A stretch of 59,806 nucleotides of DNA from Desulfolinea sp964487745 (GTDB lineage Bacteria; Chloroflexota; Anaerolineae; Anaerolineales; Villigracilaceae). The translations under genes and the position numbers were made by a program. The stretch covers positions 1 to 59,806 of the forward strand of contig CAZASG010000021.1 of the NCBI GenBank assembly GCA_964487745.1. Reading direction: 5' to 3'. The notes below the pieces were generated by a model. The model was not told the origin of the DNA, made no database searches, and saw only the letters and a program-made list of their open reading frames with translations. Shown piece after piece: positions 32,252-40,839 of the stretch; positions within the stretch are counted from its first letter, which is position 1; every line of letters starts with the position of its first letter.

Positions 32252-33754
32252 TTATCGCAAATCAAAAATGAGATAGTTATCCTCTTCAGCGAAGAGGGGA
32301 TAATTTTCCATCAGATATTCGCGCAGATCTTTCTGGAGTTCCCATTCATCGAAATCTGTGACGAGAAAGAAGGAGCGGTCTTTGGCATGTTTGTTGAAGG
32401 TTTGAGAGAATTCCTGTGGGTCGCCGCGCTTTTCCTGATACCAGAGATCGCCCGCGGAGGGCCAGGGGGTGACGTTGAGCCAACCCCAGTAATTCATGCG
32501 GTAGCCATAATCTTCGCTGAGAGCGACGGTTTTGCCTTGATCGCGCAGGAGATCACCGGCTTCGCGATAGGCTTCGGCGAGAGGGCGGTAATCCACTGCG
32601 CGGAGTTCGGAACGAACTGTCCACGCGGCGCCGAGCAAAGCAAGCGTCCACGCGGAGATAAAGATAAGGCGCGGTATCACGCCTTTTGACAGGCGCGACC
32701 GGAGCGTCCCGCTGATTGCTTCACCAATGGGCGCAAGAGACAGAGCAGCAACGGGCAGGAAGGGCATCTGGTAATAATCGTGGGTGGAGAAGTGGTAGTT
32801 GAAGATCAATCCGTAGAGGATATAGCCGCCCCATAAGCCGAGGATGATCCCGTTTTTGGGTTTTGGAAAGAGGAGTAAGCCGAGCAGGGACAGGGCGATG
32901 GCGAGATAGCCGATCATCTGCTCGAGGTTTAATCCCCAGCGCAGGTAAAAGGAGGGGGAGATGAGCAGGTCGGCGAAGAAGCGCCCGCTGTAATTTTGGG
33001 AGGTGCCGCCGTCGAGAGCAAAGCCGTTGATGTAATAGGCGAGAGTCGGGAGGAGGGTGAGGGTAGCGATACCCCAAACCTGGGCGTTGTTGAAGGCTTT
33101 TTTGAGCGACATTTTTTGCAAGATGGCGACGAGTGCCGCACCCGCGATAAAGAAAATTGCTACCACTTTTATAAGGATTGCCAGTCCCCCAAAGAATCCC
33201 GCCAAGATTGCCCAGCGCCATTTGCGTTCATCCTGCCATCCTGCCAGCCCCCAGATGAAGGCGGCGATGAAGGCGACCATCAGCGGATCGGGTTGGAAGC
33301 TTCGGCTCGCATAAACGGCGTAGGGGAGGTAGAGGTAGAAGGAGGCTGTGAGCAGCGCTCCATCGGGAGAGACGAGGCGGCGCGCGGCGAGGAAGAGGAA
33401 TATCCCGCTGATGACCCAAAAGACGGCGGTAATCTGGCGCGGGAGGGCAAGATCGGCTTCGCCTTTTTGTTCGTAAGCGACAACGCTGAGATATTCGATG
33501 AATTCCGGTTCGAGGGTGGGCTGCGTTTTCCACTGGCGGACTGCCACTTCACGCTGCCAGTCAGAGATGTTAGGGGCGACGGTCTCGTAGTACATGCCGC
33601 GGGCTTTGAGCGCAGAGAATAGCTGGCGCGTGGGATGGAAATCGAGGGGGAGATCGTCGATGTCAATCATCCGCACAGTGAATGCACCGAGGAAAAGGGC
33701 GAGGGTGAAGAGCCAGAAAAGGGGTTGGGGAAGGTAGGAGGGTTTTGAATTCAT
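32252..33754 (-). CDS. GT39-type (ArnT-like) membrane glycosyltransferase
   Basis: A 500-residue protein with about twelve helices. The first external loop DIDDLPLDFHPTRQLFSALKARGMYYE carries the catalytic-type acidic residues of GT-C enzymes. The C-terminal 110 residues form a soluble domain with VALSEDYGYRMNYWGW. It has the same plan and many of the same motifs as the 34761-36365 gene, so the two are paralogues. It should transfer a sugar from a polyprenyl-phosphate donor. No ribosome-binding site is visible, because a dispersed repeat lies directly upstream. Confidence 0.85.
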   Translation of the reverse strand: MNSKPSYLPQPLFWLFTLALFLGAFTVRMIDIDDLPLDFHPTRQLFSALKARGMYYETVAPNISDWQREVAVRQWKTQPTLEPEFIEYLSVVAYEQKGEADLALPRQITAVFWVISGIFLFLAARRLVSPDGALLTASFYLYLPYAVYASRSFQPDPLMVAFIAAFIWGLAGWQDERKWRWAILAGFFGGLAILIKVVAIFFIAGAALVAILQKMSLKKAFNNAQVWGIATLTLLPTLAYYINGFALDGGTSQNYSGRFFADLLISPSFYLRWGLNLEQMIGYLAIALSLLGLLLFPKPKNGIILGLWGGYILYGLIFNYHFSTHDYYQMPFLPVAALSLAPIGEAISGTLRSRLSKGVIPRLIFISAWTLALLGAAWTVRSELRAVDYRPLAEAYREAGDLLRDQGKTVALSEDYGYRMNYWGWLNVTPWPSAGDLWYQEKRGDPQEFSQTFNKHAKDRSFFLVTDFDEWELQKDLREYLMENYPLFAEEDNYLIFDLR

Positions 33755-33764
33755 GATTTTGAAG

Positions 33765-33850
33765 ATGGAACGCGGATGGCGCGGATTTTTGCGGATATTT
33801 TTTAAAGGATCCGCGTAGGTCCATTTTATCCGTTAAATCCGCGTTCTATT
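33765..33850. repeat. dispersed AACGCGGAT/ATCCGCGTT repeat overlapping a gene end
   Basis: Ends GGAACGCGGATGGCGCGGAT and ATCCGCGTTC are near inverse complements. Same family as 6918-7050. It supplies the last four residues and the stop codon of the GT2 gene at 33826. Confidence 0.8.
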
Positions 33851-34764
33851 CTTTCACGTTTCTTTTTTACATAAATTTCGCGCACACGAGCAAAGCCGAA
33901 TAAACCAGCAATGGCATAGAGAATTCTTTTCCAGCTTTTGAGCGCAGTTGGAGGGTGCTTTAGAAAAGCACGCCCGTAGGCTGCCAAGCCAGCCCGCATT
34001 TTACCAGCTTCGACGAGGTAGAAGGCATCCAGATGATGTGCGCCTGCGAGGATTTTTCGCTTGTTCTTTTCCAGCGTTTTTACAAGCATCGGCTGGGTTT
34101 TCATCCACTCAAGGATCTGGAAGGCTTCATGTCCAAAACGTTCGGCATGGGCGATGTTTTTTGCGTCGTCGTGATAGCGGGCTTTTGCCAGGATTTGCGG
34201 GGTGTAAACCATCGGAGCGAGTTGTGCGATCCGCAGCCAAAGGTGATGATCGAGCAGGAAATGATAATTTTGGTCAAGATAGCCAGCCTGCTCCAAGACA
34301 TTTCTCCGCATAAAAACGCCGGGCTGGCTGATGATCTTGAAGGCTGCCAGATCGTCGACTGTGTAGGGGGCAAAGCGCTGTACGTTGATGGGGTTGCCCT
34401 CGCCGTCGATGGAAAGCACATCACCGTAGATGATTCCCACATCGGTATTTTGCTCAAAAAGAGCGGCAACCTTCCCCAATGTATCGGGTAAATAAACATC
34501 GTCCGAGTTGAGCCAGGCGATGATCTCGCCCGTCGCGCGGGAAAAGCCTTTGTTGATGGCATCCGCTTGTCCGGCGTCCATTTCGGAGACCCACCACGTC
34601 AAACGCTCGGAATGCTCCTTGATGATACTCACGCTCCCATCCGTGGACGCGCCGTCCGCGATCAGGTATTCGAGGTCGGGATAATTCTGATCCAAAACAG
34701 AGCGGATGGTCTCATCCAGATAATCCGCCTGATTGAAGGAGGGAGTGATGATCGAAATTTTCAT
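33826..34764 (-). CDS. GT2-family glycosyltransferase
   Basis: A 312-residue enzyme. The opening SIITPSFNQADYLDETI, GASTDGS, AWLNSDDVYLP and LDHHLWLRIAQLAPMVYTP mirror the GT2 at 29909, so they are paralogues. The last 40 residues are basic. The start overlaps the preceding GT39 stop by four bases (ATGA). The stop and final residues (GFNG) come from the repeat at 33765-33850, so the original C-terminus may have been changed by its insertion. Sugar and linkage unknown. Confidence 0.9.
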   Translation of the reverse strand: MKISIITPSFNQADYLDETIRSVLDQNYPDLEYLIADGASTDGSVSIIKEHSERLTWWVSEMDAGQADAINKGFSRATGEIIAWLNSDDVYLPDTLGKVAALFEQNTDVGIIYGDVLSIDGEGNPINVQRFAPYTVDDLAAFKIISQPGVFMRRNVLEQAGYLDQNYHFLLDHHLWLRIAQLAPMVYTPQILAKARYHDDAKNIAHAERFGHEAFQILEWMKTQPMLVKTLEKNKRKILAGAHHLDAFYLVEAGKMRAGLAAYGRAFLKHPPTALKSWKRILYAIAGLFGFARVREIYVKKKRERIERGFNG

Positions 34765-36365
34765 CGGATGTCGTAGATCAGATAGCCTTCGCCCTGCGCC
34801 GAAACAGGATAAGTTTCCAAGATCTCGCGCAAGCCCGGCTGCTTCTCATACTGTCCCATCGCCGTTACAACGAAAAATTCCACGCCATCGGTGCGCGTCT
34901 CAAACTCCTTTTGAGCGTCAATGCTGCCGCCACGCACTTCCATCAGCGTAGTTGAAAGGGGCCAGAGCGAAACCTTGCGCCAACCGAACGCCATCAAGCG
35001 ATAGCCATAGTCCTGCGTGAGAGCGACAACATCATAGTGCTCGGGAATGGCTTCGCCGACCGTCTGCCAATATTCGGCTTCATAACGATAATCATCGGCG
35101 ACTAGGACAGAGCGGGATACCCAGGCAGGATAAGCGACACCTAGGAAGATCAATGCGACCAGCAGGCTGCGCCAGAAACGCTCCTGCCCCTTAACTTGCT
35201 CAGTGACCAAATGGGCGATGGGCGCGATCCCCAACGCGATGACCGGAATAAGCTGAATATGATAATAGCTGTGCGTATACATCTGGAAAGGCAGTGTCAG
35301 CCCATAAAGGAGATACCCCACCCAAGCTGCGACGAGAAGCGCCCGTCCGCGTGGAGGCAGAAGCAGCGCCCCGATAATGCTCAGATAGATGATCGGCAAC
35401 CCGAAAAGGGAGCCGATGAAAGTTATCCACTGAAGGTAGAACTTCGTGCTAGAGAGTAAATGGATCAGGTCAAGCGTCCAACTGATAAAGTATTCGCCAG
35501 AGCGTTCTCCGCCACCGATGACGTAATAAGAAAAGGCTGGCAGTATCATTATGACTGCTATCACCCAGACTTGCGGTTCTTTCCAGAATTTCTTCCAACC
35601 AAAAGTGACTAATACTGCGGCAATAGCAACTGCCGCGACAAAGAAGGCGATCACGATCTTGACGAGTGTGGCTAACCCCAGCAGGAGGGCAGCGAGGATT
35701 GCCCAGCGCCAACTGTCACTGCGAGGAGGGCGGTAGCCCGACGCGACAGTCTCTCTTTTGCGCAGGGAGATTGCTTCGGTCGCTTCGCTCCCTCGCAATG
35801 ACACGCTTTCCATCCAACGAAAGAGAGCATATAATCCGCCGACGAAAAGGGATGTCATCAAAGGGTCGGGCTGGAAGGAGCGGGATGCTTGCACTGAAAA
35901 TGGCAAAACGAGATAAAAAGCCAGCGTGGCCAATGCCGCATAATCCGATGTCATGCGTCGGGCGAGATCGAAAAGGGCAAGTCCGGCAAGGAGCCAGAAG
36001 AGGGTATTCAAAACACGCGGGACAATGAAGCTCTCGCCACCTGAAACTTTGTAGCCGAGGGCAACCATCGTCTCGATGATGGGCGGCTCGAAGTCGCCGA
36101 CGCTGCGCGCAAAGGAGGCTGCCAGATCACGGGTTTCGGCATCTGCTTCGGGGGTGAGTTGGTAGTAAATGTCGCGGGCGACGAGGATATTTCTTAATTG
36201 GCGCGTCGAATGAAAGTCGAGGGGGGGATCGGTAATGTCGATCAGGCGCAGTATCCCGCCCAGGAGGAGCAAACAAGCCAAAATCACGAGCGTAGCGGGG
36301 GATTGCCGCGTCGCTTCGCTCCTCGCAATGACAGGCTTGGGGGATTTTTTAGAAGAGGCTGTCAT
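34761..36365 (-). CDS. GT39-type (ArnT-like) membrane glycosyltransferase carrying two repeat insertions
   Basis: A 534-residue paralogue of 32252-33754, with the shared first loop DITDPPLDFHSTRQLRNILVAR and C-terminal VALTQDYGYRLMAFGWRKV. Residues about 12-23 (IARSEATRQSP) and about 188-217 (SLRGSEATEAIS...) are translated from copies of one dispersed repeat family and are absent from the paralogue. Both lie at cytoplasmic or loop positions, so the protein may still work. The gene overlaps the preceding DUF115 gene by 17 bases and the following GT2 by four. Confidence 0.85.
   Translation of the reverse strand: MTASSKKSPKPVIARSEATRQSPATLVILACLLLLGGILRLIDITDPPLDFHSTRQLRNILVARDIYYQLTPEADAETRDLAASFARSVGDFEPPIIETMVALGYKVSGGESFIVPRVLNTLFWLLAGLALFDLARRMTSDYAALATLAFYLVLPFSVQASRSFQPDPLMTSLFVGGLYALFRWMESVSLRGSEATEAISLRKRETVASGYRPPRSDSWRWAILAALLLGLATLVKIVIAFFVAAVAIAAVLVTFGWKKFWKEPQVWVIAVIMILPAFSYYVIGGGERSGEYFISWTLDLIHLLSSTKFYLQWITFIGSLFGLPIIYLSIIGALLLPPRGRALLVAAWVGYLLYGLTLPFQMYTHSYYHIQLIPVIALGIAPIAHLVTEQVKGQERFWRSLLVALIFLGVAYPAWVSRSVLVADDYRYEAEYWQTVGEAIPEHYDVVALTQDYGYRLMAFGWRKVSLWPLSTTLMEVRGGSIDAQKEFETRTDGVEFFVVTAMGQYEKQPGLREILETYPVSAQGEGYLIYDIR
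35715..35802. repeat. 88-bp GTCAYTGCGAG inverted-repeat element inside a coding region
   Basis: Starts GTCACTGCGAGGAGGGC and ends CCCTCGCAATGAC, giving terminal inverted repeats with one C/T difference. Full-length element; translated in frame in the GT39 gene. Confidence 0.85.
36296..36332. repeat. half copy of the GTCAYTGCGAG element near a gene start
   Basis: Matches the distal end of the 35715-35802 element (GTCGCTTCGCTCCTCGCAATGAC) and encodes residues 12-23 of the same GT39 protein. No opposite end is present. Confidence 0.75.
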
Positions 36366-37161
36366 AATCCGCTTTGTCGAAGATGGTCAGCTTGCCGCCG
36401 ATGGTCGCATCCAGAATTTCGCGTCCTGCCTTTTCGTAGTTGACACGCGCCATCGCGTAGGCGATCTCAGACATATCCAGGTCGGGCAACTGCCACCGAA
36501 AGCCCTTGCCAAAATAGCGCGGATCGAAATGGTTGGGATCATCGCCATCGGAGACGACGGTTTTGTTGGCATCGCCCTTGCTGGTGAAGTTGTGATCCAC
36601 ACCGATCAGAATGGCTTGCTCGAAGCCCATGTGATAAGCAAGCTGGAGGCAGACGTTCGTGACAGTTGCCCCTTCCCAAACACGATAGCGAACATCTTCG
36701 GCAAATTTCTCACCGGAATAGGTCGTGTAGAGGAAGCTGGGAAGGTTTTCGGTGGTGTTTTTCGGAAAGAATTGGCGCGAACGCCAAGAGAAGAATCGTG
36801 GCATATCGAGAGCGAGAAAATCATCCACGCATTGTTCAATAACGAGATCATTAACCGAGGCAAGGAAGGTGGTCTCGAAACCCCACTCTTCAAAAGCAAG
36901 ATAGATGCGGTTCATCCCAAAAGTGTATTCGTTTTTGAGTCTGGAAACATCTGTCTTCTGTAGGCTGGGACCGTTCCCGATTACAAAGCAGCGCTCGCCT
37001 TTATATATGTCCTTGAGTGCGGCGAGGGCGTCCATGCTCTGTCTACGCCAGGGGTGAAGGTAGGCAGCAGGCATACTGGGAAAATTCTGCGCTGCGATGA
37101 CAGTGCTTCTTGCCAAACGCCAGAGCGGAGCAGGGATGAGGGTTTTGATGGTATTTTTCAT
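36349..37161 (-). CDS. DUF115/MptE-like protein (6-hydroxymethylpterin pyrophosphokinase-type fold)
   Basis: A 270-residue soluble protein. The YKGERCFVIGNGPSLQKTDV motif near residue 55 and the GVDHNFTSKGD motif near residue 185 define the DUF115 family. Members include archaeal MptE and bacterial proteins found in flagellin-glycosylation and surface-glycan loci, some with glycosyltransferase-like folds. Given its place among glycan genes, a role in modification with nonulosonic or related sugars is more likely than pterin synthesis (inference). It overlaps the start of the GT39 gene by 17 bases. Confidence 0.8.
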   Translation of the reverse strand: MKNTIKTLIPAPLWRLARSTVIAAQNFPSMPAAYLHPWRRQSMDALAALKDIYKGERCFVIGNGPSLQKTDVSRLKNEYTFGMNRIYLAFEEWGFETTFLASVNDLVIEQCVDDFLALDMPRFFSWRSRQFFPKNTTENLPSFLYTTYSGEKFAEDVRYRVWEGATVTNVCLQLAYHMGFEQAILIGVDHNFTSKGDANKTVVSDGDDPNHFDPRYFGKGFRWQLPDLDMSEIAYAMARVNYEKAGREILDATIGGKLTIFDKADYDSLF

Positions 37162-37211
37162 AATTTTAATGAATTATGCGAGACAAGTGAAGGCATAAGC
37201 AAGCTCACTTA

Positions 37212-37709
37212 TTACTCGTCATTTTCAGGTTCTAATTCTACACTACGCCGAACTTGAGTCCACTTTACCCTGCCTTCATTAACCACATCACGAAGCTGGC
37301 GTTCGCGTTTGCTCAAGCTGCCTTTATTTGTTTTTACTTCAACGAGAATGACTTCTTTCAACTCGCCTTCACTCATACCGTCAAAGACGATGAAGTCGAT
37401 GGGCGCGCCCATAAAGCGGGCATCCTGTGGGTTATAGGGAAAATCAGGCAAATAGGGAATGAAATGCTCGGTGATCTTCCCCGTCAGCGTTGAACGGCTT
37501 TTGGATGCAGCATCCTTGCGAATCTTTTTCTCGTATTCATCTTTCCATTTTTCAAAGAGAAGCCTGTACTCGCTATTGATGCGTCGCTGCATTTCTCGCT
37601 GGAGGGTTTCCTGTGCCTTTTTATTTTGCCTGATCAGATAAAGCAAAATGGCGATCACAAGAAAAGAGATCGCCAATAGCACAAGCAAAATTTGTGTTGA
37701 TGTCTGCAT
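37212..37709 (-). CDS. Holliday-junction-resolvase-related endonuclease-like protein, membrane-anchored
   Basis: A 165-residue protein with one N-terminal helix (VLLAISFLVIAILLYLI), a charged coiled coil to about residue 70 and a restriction-endonuclease-like domain. The active-site pattern is visible: GAPIDFIVFDG (Asp) and ILVEVKTNKG (E-x-K). This matches the family often named Holliday-junction-resolvase-related. Its substrate is unknown. It overlaps the SDR upstream by one base. The membrane anchor suggests it does not act in ordinary recombination. Confidence 0.7.
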   Translation of the reverse strand: MQTSTQILLVLLAISFLVIAILLYLIRQNKKAQETLQREMQRRINSEYRLLFEKWKDEYEKKIRKDAASKSRSTLTGKITEHFIPYLPDFPYNPQDARFMGAPIDFIVFDGMSEGELKEVILVEVKTNKGSLSKRERQLRDVVNEGRVKWTQVRRSVELEPENDE

Positions 37710-38464
37710 TACTCCGTGCTCAATCTTGCCGTTGCGCCGCCATCCACGACGAGGGCTTGACCTGTCATGAACGAAGATTGCTCGTTATCGGCAAGAAAGT
37801 AGATGGCACTGGCGATTTCTTCGGGCAGACCAACCTTTCCGCTGACGGTTTTGCGGGCGAGATTTTCAAGACGGGATTGGACCTCACCATCGCCAACGTG
37901 ACCACGCCCGAGCCCGTCGCGGAGCATTTGTGTATCGACTGCGCCGGGAAGGATGGCGTTTACGCGAATTTCATCGGATGCGAACTCAATCGCCATCGCG
38001 CGCGTCAACGCCAGAAGACCGCCCTTGCTCGCGGCATAAGCAGCGATATTCGCCGAAGTTTGGATAGCGTGGACGGAGGATACGTTCACCACCGCCCCGC
38101 CACCTTTTTTCGCTAAAAGCGGATGTGCAAATTTTACGCCCAGGAAAACGGAGCGTAAATTCGCCGCCATCACCGCATCCCATTCTTCGACGGATGTTTC
38201 CAAAATCGGTTTGGCGATTTGCAAAGCAGCGTTATTCACAACCGCTTCAAGACTGTCGGTGAATTGCTGCGCTTTGGCAAAGATATCTTCCATAGCATCG
38301 CCGCGCGAAATATCGGCTTGGATGAAAAGTCCATTTTCGGGGAAGTTGTCGCCGTATTCAGAGATGTCTACGCCGATAACGCGCCATCCTTTTTCGGTGA
38401 AAAGTTGGACGGTTGCGCGCCCAATCCCGCCAGCTGCGCCTGTAATAAGAACTGTTTTTCTCAT
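37709..38464 (-). CDS. SDR-family oxidoreductase
   Basis: A 251-residue classical short-chain dehydrogenase. Cofactor motif TGAAGGIG at residues 8-15, NNAA, catalytic Ser in VNVSSVH, and YAASK with intact Tyr and Lys. The C-terminal MTGQALVVDGG is typical. It probably oxidises or reduces a sugar or sugar-nucleotide intermediate, given the neighbouring D-2-hydroxyacid dehydrogenase and cytidylyltransferase genes. Its start overlaps the preceding hypothetical membrane gene by four bases. Confidence 0.92.
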   Translation of the reverse strand: MRKTVLITGAAGGIGRATVQLFTEKGWRVIGVDISEYGDNFPENGLFIQADISRGDAMEDIFAKAQQFTDSLEAVVNNAALQIAKPILETSVEEWDAVMAANLRSVFLGVKFAHPLLAKKGGGAVVNVSSVHAIQTSANIAAYAASKGGLLALTRAMAIEFASDEIRVNAILPGAVDTQMLRDGLGRGHVGDGEVQSRLENLARKTVSGKVGLPEEIASAIYFLADNEQSSFMTGQALVVDGGATARLSTE

Positions 38465-38943
38465 AATTCACTTTCTTCTGAAGCAATGATTTTTGCTTCT
38501 TTCTTTAATTTCTGTTTCAATCGCAAATAACCACCAAACATTGCTAATAAGGGGCTGAGAAATAGCGATGAGATTGCAAGGAAGAGGGAGACAGAATAAT
38601 TACCAGTAAAAAGCGCGTAGAGTCCAGAGCCTACACAAAGAAATGAAGCTAAAGCACCGTTTAAGAGTTCGTTATGTTTTGCAATATAGGCACTAATATA
38701 TCCACCAAGGATTGAAAAGAAAGCACCGACCACAAAATTGGCTGCCATGACCAAGACATCCGTTCTGAAAATGTACAAAATTTGCTCCGTTAATTCTGTT
38801 GGAGAAATCAAAGCCATTTCCAGAAGATCATATTTGAACATGACATAGAACATAGCAAACATCCCCCAAATATTGCTCGCTACTATATCAAAGACTGAGC
38901 CAACAACAACACCTAAAATCGAAACTTTTTTACGGAAAGCCAT
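38461..38943 (-). CDS. hypothetical four-helix membrane protein
   Basis: A 160-residue protein with four predicted membrane segments (around residues 10-30, 58-85, 93-112 and 118-140) and a basic C-terminus (LRLKQKLKKEAK). It is visibly more AT-rich than the genes around it. No family recognised. It overlaps the SDR gene by four bases and follows the dehydrogenase gene by 11 bp, so it is embedded in the operon. AGGAGG lies before the ATG. Confidence 0.6.
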   Translation of the reverse strand: MAFRKKVSILGVVVGSVFDIVASNIWGMFAMFYVMFKYDLLEMALISPTELTEQILYIFRTDVLVMAANFVVGAFFSILGGYISAYIAKHNELLNGALASFLCVGSGLYALFTGNYSVSLFLAISSLFLSPLLAMFGGYLRLKQKLKKEAKIIASEESEL

Positions 38944-38954
38944 AATATTCCTCC

Positions 38955-39914
38955 TTAGTTACTTTCTAGTGAAAATTCAATTCCTAATCCATCCAGCAAA
39001 TTCTTGATCGTATTCCAATGCACCCGCTCCCAAGCCGCGGGGCTGGAGTTCGCATTATGCGGCGCGAGCATGACGTTATCCATTTGCTTGAGGGGACTAT
39101 CTTCGGGCAGAGGTTCTTCTTCAAAGACATCCATCGCTGCACCACCGAGCTTGCCAGCCTGTAGAGAGGCGACCAAGGCTTTCTCGTCTACAATCGGGCC
39201 GCGTGCGGTGTTGATCAACACCGCAGAATCTTTCATCTGTCCTAATGTAAGCGGATTAATGAGATGCTGGCTGGTCGGATTCAGGTCACAGTTGATCGAG
39301 ACAAAATCAGATTTTGCCAGCAAAATATCGAGTGTGGTTAATTCAATGCCCGATTCGTTGATGAAAACATGGTCAACTTCAGCGATATCAGTGCCGTAGA
39401 CTTTCATCCCGAATGCTTTTGCGCGGCGTGTTACGGCTTTGCCGATATTACCCACACCAATCACACCGAGGGTTGCTTCACTCAGCGTAAAACCGGATAT
39501 CTTCTCCCACTCGCTATTTTTCATCGCGGTGTCCATCCAGGGTTGGCGGCGGGCAAAGGCGAGCATGTATCCCAGCACGGTGTCGGCGACGGGGGTGGTG
39601 AAAGCGTTCGGAGTGCGCCCGATCTGCACACCGTAACGGGAGCAAGCCTCGGCATCGAGCGAATCGATCCCCGTTCCCCACTTTGAAATCACTTTCAGGC
39701 GCGGCGAGCAAGCCTCTATAACGGCGGCCGTGTAACGGTCATCCCCACAGATCGTGCCATCAAATTGTCCTGCGTATTCTAGCAGGTCGGCTTCTTCCAT
39801 GCGTTCTTCCACGTCGGGGACGATCACTTCAAGCCCGTAGCTTTCGAGCACGGGGACAAAACGATCCACGAAGGGGATCATGTAGGGGGCGGTCAACAAA
39901 ACAGTTTTAGTCAT
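38955..39914 (-). CDS. D-2-hydroxyacid dehydrogenase (phosphoglycerate dehydrogenase-like)
   Basis: A 319-residue NAD-dependent enzyme. The Rossmann motif GVIGVGNIGKAV is near residue 155. The catalytic Arg is in NTARGPIVDEK, the Glu in VFEEEPLPEDSP, and the His in LAPHNANSS. It lacks the C-terminal ACT regulatory domain of many SerA proteins, although a separate ACT-domain gene lies 0.9 kb upstream. In this setting it may act in synthesis of an acidic sugar rather than serine. It overlaps the cytidylyltransferase by eight bases. Confidence 0.88.
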   Translation of the reverse strand: MTKTVLLTAPYMIPFVDRFVPVLESYGLEVIVPDVEERMEEADLLEYAGQFDGTICGDDRYTAAVIEACSPRLKVISKWGTGIDSLDAEACSRYGVQIGRTPNAFTTPVADTVLGYMLAFARRQPWMDTAMKNSEWEKISGFTLSEATLGVIGVGNIGKAVTRRAKAFGMKVYGTDIAEVDHVFINESGIELTTLDILLAKSDFVSINCDLNPTSQHLINPLTLGQMKDSAVLINTARGPIVDEKALVASLQAGKLGGAAMDVFEEEPLPEDSPLKQMDNVMLAPHNANSSPAAWERVHWNTIKNLLDGLGIEFSLESN

Positions 39915-40575
39915 TTCGCTCTCTCATCAAAATGTCAGCGATCTGAAAATCGGATTCTTCATCAATATCCACCGCTTCAAGGGCGGGGATCTCAAACATC
40001 ATCGGCTCAGGACCAATGCGATGATTATGTTTCTGCAAATTCTCGCGCGTAAAAAGATAGATACAGGAATTCTCTTCATAGACTGGCGGAAGGTCCTGCG
40101 TTTGGATTAACTCTTTCGGATCATGATTAATGGCTGCGCCGTGACGATCGTATAAGCGGGTTTGCCACCGTGTTACAGAAAAAAGTGAGTCGTGAGTGGG
40201 ATACGCTTCGAGAAACGCCCGAATTGCGCTGGATACCGTTTCCGATCTTAATAGCGGATTTGTGCTGTGCGTCTGCAAATAAAAATCCGCTTCGACCTGC
40301 TCGGTATCATAAAGCAGAATGTCGTTCATCGGGCGATCATCTTCGCGCAGCTCTTCGGGACGGTTGATGATGACCACATCAGGGAAATGCTCACGCAAGC
40401 CATCCATGACTGGCTCGGAATCGGTATTTACGACGATCACGTCAATCTCAGGCACAGCCTGTAAAGTCTCGACAATATGATGGAAAAGGGGCTTTCCAGC
40501 GAGCAGGCGATAATTCTTGCCAGGTACCCGCTGGGAGTGATGCCGCATGGGGACAAGGGCAGCGATTTTAGTCAT
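39907..40575 (-). CDS. acylneuraminate-cytidylyltransferase-family protein (CMP-sugar synthetase)
   Basis: A 222-residue single-domain enzyme. The NTP-binding opening ALVPMRHHSQRVPGKNYR is the family signature, followed by VNTDSEPV, HSTNPLLRSETV and a C-terminal VDIDEESDF with the metal-binding acidic pair. It should activate a 3-deoxy or nonulosonic sugar with CTP. It is the second such enzyme in this window; the other is the fusion at 52075. It overlaps its neighbours by eight bases on each side, so translation is tightly coupled. The exact sugar is unknown. Confidence 0.88.
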   Translation of the reverse strand: MTKIAALVPMRHHSQRVPGKNYRLLAGKPLFHHIVETLQAVPEIDVIVVNTDSEPVMDGLREHFPDVVIINRPEELREDDRPMNDILLYDTEQVEADFYLQTHSTNPLLRSETVSSAIRAFLEAYPTHDSLFSVTRWQTRLYDRHGAAINHDPKELIQTQDLPPVYEENSCIYLFTRENLQKHNHRIGPEPMMFEIPALEAVDIDEESDFQIADILMRERND

Positions 40576-40837
40576 TTTTCAACCTGCTTAGATAGGATTT
40601 CCTGTCTTGGTCTGCTTTTTCTCCAAATTCTTTTTGTCTTTTTTCAGAATAAAGCACCATTAAAAAAATGATAACAGTCCCAAGTAGAACCTTTAGGGCA
40701 TCAGGATGTTTTGTTATGAGTAATAAAATGCTAAAGCCAAATCCAAAGAAAACAACAGAGCGATTTATCTGCTTATGAAATTTCATCATAAGTAGGAGGA
40801 AAACTGGGATGAGAACAAAAACTATTAGAACATCCAT
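40568..40837 (-). CDS. small hypothetical two-helix membrane protein
   Basis: An 89-residue protein with hydrophobic segments at about 3-16 and 30-63 and a Lys/Arg/Glu-rich cytoplasmic tail. More AT-rich than its neighbours. No family recognised. It overlaps the cytidylyltransferase gene by eight bases and lies two bases from the ACT-domain gene. This tight packing supports that it is translated. Confidence 0.55.
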   Translation of the reverse strand: MDVLIVFVLIPVFLLLMMKFHKQINRSVVFFGFGFSILLLITKHPDALKVLLGTVIIFLMVLYSEKRQKEFGEKADQDRKSYLSRLKND

Positions 40838-40839
40838 TG

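Noticed and set aside
34761..36365. GT39 gene as a pseudogene because of repeat insertions
   Set aside because: The frame is open throughout, the conserved first loop and C-terminal domain are intact, and the insertions fall in loops.
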